Assembly (NCBI GenBank): GCA_023133275.1
Contig: JAGLWU010000010.1
Span: 1 to 40,218 of the forward strand
Source of the DNA: Candidatus Moraniibacteriota bacterium
GTDB taxonomy: Bacteria; Patescibacteriota; Minisyncoccia; Moranbacterales; GCA-2747515
Direction of reading: 5' to 3'
Length of the DNA stretch: 40,218 nucleotides
The notes beneath the pieces are model-generated. The model made no database searches and was not told the DNA's origin. It worked only from the letters and a program-made list of their open reading frames with translations. Positions 33,692 through 40,218 of this stretch are shown here, piece by piece (position 1 is the stretch's first letter; the number at the start of each line of letters is the position of its first letter). A program made the translations under genes and the position numbers.

Positions 33692-34510
33692 ATGGAACTA
33701 AACATATCATTAGCACCAGAAATACTTTTTAAAATAGGATCATTTCCAGTTTCCAATTCTTTTTTTTGGATGGTTGTGGTATCTATTTCGTTGATGATTT
33801 TAATTTTAACAATCCGTTATAAATTCAAACAAGTTCCAGGCAGGACTCAAGCAGCTTTTGAAATTTTAATTGAGGGCGGACTCGATTTTGTACAGTCTAT
33901 CATAGAAGACAAGGATATAGCAAAAAAAGTTTTTCCTTTAGTTTTCACACTTTTTCTTTTTATCATGCTAGCAAATTTGATAACTTTCATTCCTGGTTCA
34001 GCAGTTGTTCTTGAGAGCGGTGAGGGAAAAGTTTCTTTATTTCGAGCAGTGATGTCAGATTATGGTATAGTGATAGTAATGACTTTAGTAGCGGTGATTA
34101 CAGCTCAGATTGTGGCAATTATTTCTTTTGGACCATTTGGTTATCTCGGAAAGTATTTTAATTTTAGTGGGATGAAAGAATTTTTTTCAGAACTTTTTCG
34201 TGGAAAATTGAAATTTGGATTGTTGGCACAAGGTTTTTTAGATATATTTTTAGGATTGATGGATATTGTTGGAGAGATTGCTAAGATTGTTTCACTGTCA
34301 TTTCGTTTGTTTGGTAATATTTTTGCAGGTGAAGTTTTGGGAATGGTGATGTTATTTTTGATGCCATGGTTTTTGCCATTGCCATTTCAGTTTTTGAGTC
34401 TTTTGACAGCAGTGGTGCAAGCATTTGTTTTTGCGGTATTGACTTTGATGTTTATTTCATTAGCATTAAAGATAGATGATGAAGATTTAAATGAAAAAGC
34501 GACGGTATAA
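33692..34510 (+). CDS. atpB: ATP synthase F0 subunit a
   Basis: A 272-residue integral membrane subunit that forms the ion channels beside the c-ring. Helices run throughout. The essential arginine is in SLSFRLFGNIFAGEVL, the strongest family signature, and the C-terminal helix pair contains VVQAFVFAVLTLMFISLAL. The gap to atpE is 49 bases. Length is typical for bacterial subunit a. Confidence 0.95.
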   Translation: MELNISLAPEILFKIGSFPVSNSFFWMVVVSISLMILILTIRYKFKQVPGRTQAAFEILIEGGLDFVQSIIEDKDIAKKVFPLVFTLFLFIMLANLITFIPGSAVVLESGEGKVSLFRAVMSDYGIVIVMTLVAVITAQIVAIISFGPFGYLGKYFNFSGMKEFFSELFRGKLKFGLLAQGFLDIFLGLMDIVGEIAKIVSLSFRLFGNIFAGEVLGMVMLFLMPWFLPLPFQFLSLLTAVVQAFVFAVLTLMFISLALKIDDEDLNEKATV

Positions 34511-34547
34511 TATTATTTGAAGTTTAATAAATTTAATTAATAATTAA

Positions 34548-34790
<243 letters not shown>

Positions 34791-34800
34791 TAATTTTAGT

Positions 34801-34832
34801 ATGTCTTGTATTTCAATTTAAATATGAGACAT
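34801..34832 (+). other. mRNA hairpin between atpE and atpF
   Basis: ATGTCTTGTATTT pairs with AAATATGAGACAT around CAATTT: 13 bp including two G-T wobbles, starting 10 bases after the atpE stop. A T run (AATTTTTTTGG) follows about 14 bases later. It could partly terminate transcription or protect the atpE mRNA end, giving more c subunit than the downstream subunits. Confidence 0.65.
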
Positions 34833-34954
34833 CTTGAGTTATTAATTTTTTTGGAAAATTTATATTTTTTAAGATTTCTGTTTCTGTGGAAATGCTAAAT
34901 AAATATATTTTTCAAAAAAACGTTTAAAAATATTAAAAAGTTTTTGCTAAAACT

Positions 34955-35446
34955 ATGGAAATTATTAAAGCTTTAGGAATAGATAATTATTGGGTGCTTA
35001 TTGCACAATTTGTTAATTTGGCAGTATTGCTTTTTGTTTTGTATAAATTTGCTTATGGTCCGATGATGAAAATGTTGGACGAGCGAAGTGCTAAAATTGC
35101 GGAAGGAATTAAGGATGCGGAAAAAGCTAATAAAAAGTTAGAGGAAACTGAATCGAGAGAAAAAGATGTTTTAAATAAAGCTAAAAAAGAGGCAAAAAAA
35201 ATTATCGCTGCAGCTGAAGAAATTGCTGAAAAAAATAAGGCAGAAATTTTAGAAAATTCTAAGATGGAGGCTGATGAAATTTTCAGAAAAGCGGAAGAAA
35301 AGATTGAAGAAGAAAAGAATAAATTGAGAGAAGAGTTAAAAAAAGAAACTATCGAGTTAGTGATGATGGCGACGGAAAAAGTTTTAAAAGAAAAAATTGA
35401 TAGTGATAAAGATAAAGAAATTATTGAAAAAGTGGTGAAAAATTAG
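34955..35446 (+). CDS. atpF: ATP synthase F0 subunit b
   Basis: A 163-residue peripheral-stalk subunit: one N-terminal membrane helix (about 10-33, YWVLIAQFVNLAVLLFVLYKF) then a long charged helix rich in Lys, Glu and Ala that forms the right-handed coiled-coil stator. It ends VLKEKIDSDKDKEIIEKVVKN. Length is typical. It is 164 bases from atpE, an unusually wide gap that contains a hairpin. Confidence 0.94.
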   Translation: MEIIKALGIDNYWVLIAQFVNLAVLLFVLYKFAYGPMMKMLDERSAKIAEGIKDAEKANKKLEETESREKDVLNKAKKEAKKIIAAAEEIAEKNKAEILENSKMEADEIFRKAEEKIEEEKNKLREELKKETIELVMMATEKVLKEKIDSDKDKEIIEKVVKN

Positions 35447-35521
35447 CTTGCATGGAAGATTGATTTGTAAAATATTTTGTGAGTTATTTAATCAAATTTA
35501 GAATTACGAAAAAATTGAAAT

Positions 35522-35923
35522 ATGAAAATCAAATCTAAACAATATGCTCAAGCTTTGTTCGAGTTAACAAAAGAAAAAAATAAATCTGATGTTGATGCGT
35601 TGGTTTTGAAGTTTGTTGAGAATCTGAAAAGAAATAGTGAGTTTAAAAAAATTGATGAAATAATTAAAAGTTTTATTCAAATTTATAATAGGGAAAATAA
35701 TATTGTAGAAGCCGAAATTATGAGTGCGAAAGAATTGAATGTAGATCAATTGCAGAGTGTGAAGGATTTTATTGGCAAAAAATATGAATCTGAAGAAGTT
35801 ATTTTGAAAAATGAAGTCGATGAGAGTATTTTGGGAGGTGTTTCTGTCAAAGTTGGTGAAGAGGTTACTGATTTTAGTATTGGTGGACAGTTGAAGCAAT
35901 TGAAAAATTGTTTGGTGAAGTAG
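35522..35923 (+). CDS. atpH: ATP synthase F1 subunit delta (short)
   Basis: A 133-residue delta subunit linking the stator to F1. The N-terminal helix KQYAQALFELTKEK and the C-terminal VKVGEEVTDFSIGGQLKQLKNCL match the family's ends. The usual length is about 175-185, so the helical N-terminal domain is shortened. The position after atpF is canonical. It is followed by a convergent − strand gene rather than by atpA. Confidence 0.9.
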   Translation: MKIKSKQYAQALFELTKEKNKSDVDALVLKFVENLKRNSEFKKIDEIIKSFIQIYNRENNIVEAEIMSAKELNVDQLQSVKDFIGKKYESEEVILKNEVDESILGGVSVKVGEEVTDFSIGGQLKQLKNCLVK

Positions 35924-35983
35924 TTATTTGTAAGTTTATATTAAATTGCAAATAGAAATTGTAAATTAAAAAAGTTTTTTGAG

Positions 35984-36031
35984 AAATAAAAAAAGACCCT
36001 TTGAACATTGTTCTGGCAGTAAACGGGTCTT
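35984..36031 (-). terminator. Terminator of the − strand gene inside the atp cluster
   Basis: Read on the − strand, AAGACCC pairs with GGGTCTT across a 25-base loop and is followed by TTTTTATTT. It lies 15 bases beyond the stop of the gene at 36046-36255. On the + strand the stem is followed by GTGCC, so it should not stop atp transcription efficiently. Confidence 0.75.
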
Positions 36032-36045
36032 GTGCCAATTGGAAG

Positions 36046-36255
36046 TTAAAGATTAGGATCAATTACAGAAAATTTATCTATTGCTTCAACATCTATTCCC
36101 TTTCTTTGTAATTCATTAAAAAAGTTGTTCATGGAAAAAGTGTGTATTGCCTCAATCGTTACTTTTTCTCCAGAGAAAAGAATTATTTTCAGAGTCAATT
36201 GGTTTGTACCTAATTTTTTCTTTATTTCTTCCCAAATTTGTTTATCAGTTCTCAT
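36046..36255 (-). CDS. Small protein of unknown function, encoded against the atp operon
   Basis: The second of only two leftward genes. The frame is open to an ATG at 36321, but that codon overlaps the promoter -10. The start at 36255 has a Shine-Dalgarno AGGAG ten bases upstream and lies on the predicted transcript, giving 69 residues (MRTDKQIWEEIKKKLGT onward). It is a small alpha/beta-looking soluble protein (LTLKIILFSGEKVTIEAIHTF) and matches no family I know. A near-consensus promoter, Shine-Dalgarno and terminator make it a complete unit inserted between atpH and atpA. Like the − strand gene at 20733, it is monocistronic. Confidence 0.7.
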   Translation of the reverse strand: MRTDKQIWEEIKKKLGTNQLTLKIILFSGEKVTIEAIHTFSMNNFFNELQRKGIDVEAIDKFSVIDPNL

Positions 36256-36311
36256 TTGAAAAATTCTCCTTTTATATGTTGTTGATTCGTGGATTTTTCT
36301 ACGAATATATA

Positions 36312-36340
36312 AATTTAGCATAATGATAATAATAAGTCAA
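36312..36340 (-). promoter_or_regulatory. Promoter of the − strand gene at 36046-36255
   Basis: On the − strand: TTGACT (36340-36335), 17 bases with TGC at the end, TAAATT (36317-36312). The predicted start is near 36305, about 50 bases before the ATG at 36255. Confidence 0.75.
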
Positions 36341-36351
36341 GAGGTAAAAAA

Positions 36352-36380
36352 TTGAAGAAAATTTTAAAATAAATTAACAT
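36352..36380 (+). promoter_or_regulatory. Possible atpA promoter
   Basis: TTGAAG, 17 bases, TAACAT, back to back with the − strand promoter. A separate promoter would restore transcription of atpA beyond the opposing gene. Confidence 0.45.
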
Positions 36381-36415
36381 TTAAATTATCAAAACAATTA
36401 AATAAATTATAAATT

Positions 36416-37909
36416 ATGAAAAATTACATAGTCGATCAATTAAAAAAACAAATTGAGAATTTCGAAACTCAATCTCAAACCGAAAAAGTCGGAAAAGTTT
36501 TAGAAGTAGGGGACGGAGTAGTTCGAGTTGAAGGACTTTCAGATGTAATGAGTCAAGAAATGCTAGAATTTTCCGATGGAAGTTTAGGTGTGGCGTTAAA
36601 TTTAGAGGAAGATCAAGTTGGTGCAATTGTTTTAGGAGATTATAAAGGAATTAAAGAAAGTGATGAGGTAAAATCAACAGGAAAAATTCTTTCCGTACCA
36701 GTTTCTGAAAAAATGATTGGACGAGTGTTAAATCCGCTTGGACAAACAATCGATGGAAAAGAAGAAATTAAAACTGATGAATTTTATCCAATTGAAAAAA
36801 TTGCACCAGGGGTTATTTCTCGAAAATCAGTTCATGAGCCAGTGCAAACTGGAATTAAGGCAATTGATGCGATGATTCCTGTAGGAAGAGGACAACGAGA
36901 ATTAATTATCGGAGATCGACAAACTGGAAAAACAGCTGTGGCAATTGATGCAATCATCAATCAGAAAGGACAGGATATGGTTTGTATTTATGTAGCAATT
37001 GGTCAAAAGGAATCAAAAATTGCTAGAATTGTGGCGGAATTAGAAAAAAATGGAGCAATGGAGTATACAACTGTTATTGTAGCGGGAGCTTCGGATCCTT
37101 CATCTTTTTCATTTATTTCTCCATATTCAGGTTGTGCTCTAGGTGAATATTTTATGGATAAAGGATTGGATGTGATGATTGTTTATGATGATTTGTCAAA
37201 ACATGCGTGGGCTTATCGACAAATTTCTTTAATTTTACGTCGTCCACCGGGGCGAGAGGCTTACCCTGGAGATGTATTCTATTTACATTCTCGTCTTTTA
37301 GAAAGAAGTGCTAAATTGAACGAAGATTTTGGTGGAGGTTCAATGACAGCTTTTCCGATAATCGAAACACAAGCAGGAGATGTTTCTGCTTACATTCCAA
37401 CTAATGTTATTTCTATTACTGATGGGCAAATTTATTTAGAGGCAGATTTGTTTTACAAAGGCATTCGACCAGCGATCAATCCAGGGTTAAGTGTGTCCCG
37501 TGTAGGAGGCTCTGCTCAAACTAAAGCAATGAAAAAAGTAGCTGGAAAATTAAGATTAGATTTGGCACAGTTTAAAGAATTGGAAGCGTTTGCTCAATTT
37601 GGATCTGATTTAGATGAAAAAACTAGAGCACAAATTGAAAGAGGAAGGAGAACAGTTGAAATTCTAAAGCAAGATCAGTATTCGCCACTTTCAATGGAAA
37701 ATCAAGTTGCAATTATTTATGCTTTGATTAATGGATTTTTAGATGATATTGAAGTAAATAAAATTATTGAATGGGAAAAATCTTTTCACAAATTTATGCA
37801 CTCAAGCAAGCGAGAGGTTTTGGAAAATATTGCTGATGAGAAAGAATTAACGGATGAAATTGTTGAAAAATTAGAAAGTGCGATTAAAGATTTCAAGGAA
37901 ACGTTTTAA
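36416..37909 (+). CDS. atpA: ATP synthase F1 subunit alpha
   Basis: A 497-residue non-catalytic nucleotide-binding subunit of the F1 hexamer. It has the N-terminal beta-barrel ([17 protein letters not shown]), P-loop GDRQTGKT (166-173), the [37 protein letters not shown] signature with the alpha-type arginine finger, and the C-terminal helical domain. It is slightly shorter than the usual 500-515. It is separated from atpH by the − strand gene and from atpG by an unrelated membrane protein gene. Confidence 0.97.
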   Translation: MKNYIVDQLKKQIENFETQSQTEKVGKVLEVGDGVVRVEGLSDVMSQEMLEFSDGSLGVALNLEEDQVGAIVLGDYKGIKESDEVKSTGKILSVPVSEKMIGRVLNPLGQTIDGKEEIKTDEFYPIEKIAPGVISRKSVHEPVQTGIKAIDAMIPVGRGQRELIIGDRQTGKTAVAIDAIINQKGQDMVCIYVAIGQKESKIARIVAELEKNGAMEYTTVIVAGASDPSSFSFISPYSGCALGEYFMDKGLDVMIVYDDLSKHAWAYRQISLILRRPPGREAYPGDVFYLHSRLLERSAKLNEDFGGGSMTAFPIIETQAGDVSAYIPTNVISITDGQIYLEADLFYKGIRPAINPGLSVSRVGGSAQTKAMKKVAGKLRLDLAQFKELEAFAQFGSDLDEKTRAQIERGRRTVEILKQDQYSPLSMENQVAIIYALINGFLDDIEVNKIIEWEKSFHKFMHSSKREVLENIADEKELTDEIVEKLESAIKDFKETF

Positions 37910-37929
37910 TTAATTTAATATTAGGTTCT

Positions 37930-38382
37930 ATGTTAAAGTTTGATATAAATTTTGATTTCAAAAAACGTTTTTTGTATAATCTTTTTAGTATTACTTGGAG
38001 TCGATGGTTTTTGGTTTGTATTTTTGTGATATTTTTTGCTTATATTTTAAATAGGGAGCTAGGAATGTTTTTGAATAGCTTATTTAAATATGTTATACCA
38101 TTTCTTTTTATTGTTTCTCCTTTATATTTGCACTTTTTATCAAAAAATAGAAATGTTAAGTATTTTTTTGATGAGAATAAATTTGGTATTGAATTCGAAA
38201 ATAAAAAGTTAGAAGGAAATAAACAAAGTATTGATAAAATGATTTTTAAACCCAATTATTTCTACTTGTATATAAGATATTCCAAAAATAAGAAAATAAT
38301 ATTCATTGGGACGAAAGATGAGATATTTAGTATGAAAGAGGGATTATCAAAAACTGATTATAAAAAATATTTTATAAATTAA
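37930..38382 (+). CDS. Two-helix membrane protein, YcxB-like, between atpA and atpG
   Basis: A 150-residue protein with two membrane helices (about 26-43 and 52-69) followed by an 80-residue beta-rich tail (FFDENKFGIEFENKKLEG, KMIFKPNYFYLYIRYSKNKKIIFI). Two helices plus a PH-like domain resembles the YcxB family, but the match is by architecture only. It lies 20 bases after atpA and 53 before atpG in the same direction, so it must be on the atp transcript. It is not a known ATP synthase subunit. Its A/T-rich composition without a gradient suggests a later insertion. Confidence 0.65.
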   Translation: MLKFDINFDFKKRFLYNLFSITWSRWFLVCIFVIFFAYILNRELGMFLNSLFKYVIPFLFIVSPLYLHFLSKNRNVKYFFDENKFGIEFENKKLEGNKQSIDKMIFKPNYFYLYIRYSKNKKIIFIGTKDEIFSMKEGLSKTDYKKYFIN

Positions 38383-38435
38383 TTTTTTTATAAAAAACTC
38401 TTAAATCATAATTCTAAATTTAAAATTATTAAACT

Positions 38436-39392
38436 ATGTCAAATAGTAAAGAAATACAACGGCGAATAAAATCAATCAATAATACTGGAAAAATAACTCG
38501 AGCGATGGAGATGGTTTCAGCTGCAAAAATGCGACGAGCGACGGAAAGTGTTTTGAAAATTCGTCCTTATGCTAAAAGTGCTTGGAATATTTTGACTAAC
38601 TTAGCTCGTTCTTTTGATAAACACGAATCAAAGCTTTTAGAGGTGCGAGAGGTAGAAAAGGTTTTGGTTATTATCATTACTTCTAATCGAGGTTTGTGTG
38701 GATCTTTTAATTCTCAAATTATGAGAAGGATTAGAAATGAAATTGATAATCCAAAAAGTTTGAAAATAAATAGAATTGGAGCGAAAAAAATTGAGCCAAA
38801 AGATTCAAATAAAGAATTGAAAGTCGATTTTGTAACTATTGGAAGGAAAGGTGAAAATTTAGTTGCTAAATTAGGCAAAGAAATAATCGCTTCTTTTCCT
38901 GATTTGACTTATTTACCAGGAATTGAGGCAGTGCGACCGTTGTCGAATTTGGTTATCGAAGAATATGAAAAAGCTAATTATGATAAAGTGGTTATTGCGT
39001 ATACGGATTATATTTCAGTGGTAAAACAGGAGCCGAAAATTCGTCAAATTTTACCTATTTCAAAAATTGATTTGGAAAAGCAAATTATTGAGATGGATAA
39101 TTCAATTGAAGAGCGTGAATTAAAAGAGCCGAAATTTGAGTATAAAGTTGAGCCGAGTCCAAATGAGGTTTTGTCAAATATTTTTCCACGGTTGATTGAG
39201 ATGCAAATTTACCATTCTATTTTGGAGTCGAATGCGTCTAAGGAATCGGCTAGGATGATAGCGATGAGGAATGCGACGGATGCGGCGAAGGAGATGGGTG
39301 AAGATTTAACATTGGCGTATAATCAGATTAGGCAGATGAAGATTACACAAGAAATAGCTGAAATTTCGGCGGGGAGTACAGCTGTGGAATAA
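38436..39392 (+). CDS. atpG: ATP synthase F1 subunit gamma
   Basis: A 318-residue central-shaft subunit. The N-terminal helix IQRRIKSINNTGKITRAMEMVSAAKMRRA and C-terminal helix MIAMRNATDAAKEMGEDLTLAYNQIRQMKITQEIAEISAG form the antiparallel coiled coil that rotates inside the alpha-beta hexamer. ITSNRGLCGSFN is the conserved loop of the Rossmann-like middle. It is about 30 residues longer than usual, from insertions in the middle domain (about 105-135 and 220-245). atpD would normally follow, but a different gene does. Confidence 0.95.
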   Translation: MSNSKEIQRRIKSINNTGKITRAMEMVSAAKMRRATESVLKIRPYAKSAWNILTNLARSFDKHESKLLEVREVEKVLVIIITSNRGLCGSFNSQIMRRIRNEIDNPKSLKINRIGAKKIEPKDSNKELKVDFVTIGRKGENLVAKLGKEIIASFPDLTYLPGIEAVRPLSNLVIEEYEKANYDKVVIAYTDYISVVKQEPKIRQILPISKIDLEKQIIEMDNSIEERELKEPKFEYKVEPSPNEVLSNIFPRLIEMQIYHSILESNASKESARMIAMRNATDAAKEMGEDLTLAYNQIRQMKITQEIAEISAGSTAVE

Positions 39393-39428
39393 GTTTATGT
39401 TTTTTTGATTAAATTTATGTAAGAATAT

Positions 39429-40218
39429 ATGAATAAAAAAATTATCTTTGGTTTTATAGGGGTGATTCTTATTGGAATGATCTTTACAATGATTATTTAT
39501 TTTAAAAAAGAAAATGAATCTGTTGAAAATATTAAGGAGTTGGAGCTTTTAGAAAATTCTATTATTATCAATTTTACGGGTCATACAGATACAGTAGTAA
39601 AAGAAGATGTTGAAAATGGTGAAAATAAAAAAGAGGATTTAAATTTAGAAGTTATTTTAGGAGATGATTTTTTTGTTTATAAAAATTCTTCAATAATGAA
39701 GATATATAATTTTAAGACAAGAAAAATTGTTATTGCTAATTTAGAAAATAATACTTATGAAGAATTTTCATTGTATTCAGATTTAGGACTTAGATTATCT
39801 GAATTTAAAAATAGTTCTAGAATAAATGAATTATTAGATCACGGGGATTCTTCATCGGAACAAATTTTAGATAAAACATTATTGGAACATCAATTTTCTT
39901 TACAAGGAGAAAGTTTAGAAAATAATATAAATATATCATTTGAAAATGATAAAACTAGAATGAGTTATTCAGATAAAGATAAACTTTTATTTGAATATAC
40001 AAGGGATTTTTCTGATGACTTAGAAGAAAAATATAAAGTTTCTATAGATGAAATGAAAATGTTTACCAAATTTATAAGGTACTCATTTGGAGGACATCCT
40101 TACATTTTAGATAATATAGTGAGAGAAAAAAATAATGCTATTCCAGAAAATGTAAAGATTACTCAGTATAACTTTATGGATCAGAAAGATTATAATTTGT
40201 TTGTAAATTCAATTGAAA
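39429..40218 (+). CDS. Membrane-anchored protein of unknown function (3' end outside the window)
   Basis: An ATG-led frame open for 263 codons to the window edge. The N terminus is a membrane helix (about 4-25, IIFGFIGVILIGMIFTMIIYF), followed by an acidic, Asn/Ser/Glu-rich exported part with no motif I recognise. It starts 36 bases after atpG without a promoter or terminator between, so it sits on the atp transcript where atpD is expected. Codon use is A/T-driven with no composition gradient. Confidence 0.75.
   Translation, partial: MNKKIIFGFIGVILIGMIFTMIIYFKKENESVENIKELELLENSIIINFTGHTDTVVKEDVENGENKKEDLNLEVILGDDFFVYKNSSIMKIYNFKTRKIVIANLENNTYEEFSLYSDLGLRLSEFKNSSRINELLDHGDSSSEQILDKTLLEHQFSLQGESLENNINISFENDKTRMSYSDKDKLLFEYTRDFSDDLEEKYKVSIDEMKMFTKFIRYSFGGHPYILDNIVREKNNAIPENVKITQYNFMDQKDYNLFVNSIE

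Noticed and set aside
36003-36013. GAACATTGTTC in the terminator loop as a LexA-type operator
   Set aside because: The spacer is 3 bases instead of the 4 in the Bacillus-type box, the flanking C/G are missing, and it lies at the end of a gene rather than at a promoter.
36256-36321. A 22-residue N-terminal extension of the − strand gene in the atp cluster
   Set aside because: The upstream ATG overlaps the promoter -10 and would not be on the transcript; the internal ATG at 36255 has a Shine-Dalgarno.

Overview
The window is very AT-rich and almost entirely read left to right: about 35 genes lie on the + strand and only two small ones on the − strand. Small lipoproteins and Cys-rich surface proteins, a short Na+-type F-ATP synthase cluster, AT-rich translation starts with almost no Shine-Dalgarno sequences, and many one-off hypothetical membrane proteins suggest a Patescibacteria (CPR) bacterium. 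That is an inference from style, since there is no rRNA here. TGA is used as a normal stop (trmD, dxs), so this is not the TGA=Gly code of Gracilibacteria/Absconditabacteria.

Layout. 1-4.3 kb: end of an upstream gene, recQ, an SGNH hydrolase, a DUF3467 protein and a lipoprotein. 4.3-6.8 kb: pheT. 6.8-10 kb: a restriction-modification island with two m5C methyltransferases, the stub of a lost gene between them, and a B3-domain restriction endonuclease. 10-15.1 kb: GIY-YIG protein, gpmA, a DnaQ-like exonuclease and a 1038-residue surface protein that looks like two exported proteins joined in one frame. 15.3-18.2 kb: trmD, a 504-base gene-free stretch with two large hairpins, and proS. 18.2-21.1 kb: an alpha/beta hydrolase broken by an amber codon, an ankyrin protein, a small membrane protein and a lone − strand gene. 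21.2-26.6 kb: a P-type cation ATPase, a second lipoprotein, and a secreted M23 peptidase/DUF5648 pair. 26.9-33.2 kb: secA, a HEPN-like protein, dxs, a membrane protein and def. 33.4-40.2 kb: ATP synthase genes atpI/Z-B-E-F-H-A-G, interrupted by unrelated genes; atpD and atpC are not in the window.

The most interesting signals are not genes. (1) An identical 19-base GC-rich motif, AAGCCCGTGCGGCGAGCAC, occurs four times in the same orientation. Each copy is intergenic and just upstream of a recognisable promoter, serving pheT, proS, secA and the ATP synthase operon. It could be a regulatory site for growth genes or a DNA-uptake-type signal. (2) Long housekeeping genes show a strong internal base-composition gradient, C about equal to or above G at the 5' end and G two to four times C at the 3' end. 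The two accessory genes I looked at do not show it. (3) Only four genes carry a Shine-Dalgarno sequence: the two − strand genes and the M23/DUF5648 pair. (4) The ATP synthase c subunit has a two-carboxylate Na+-binding signature.
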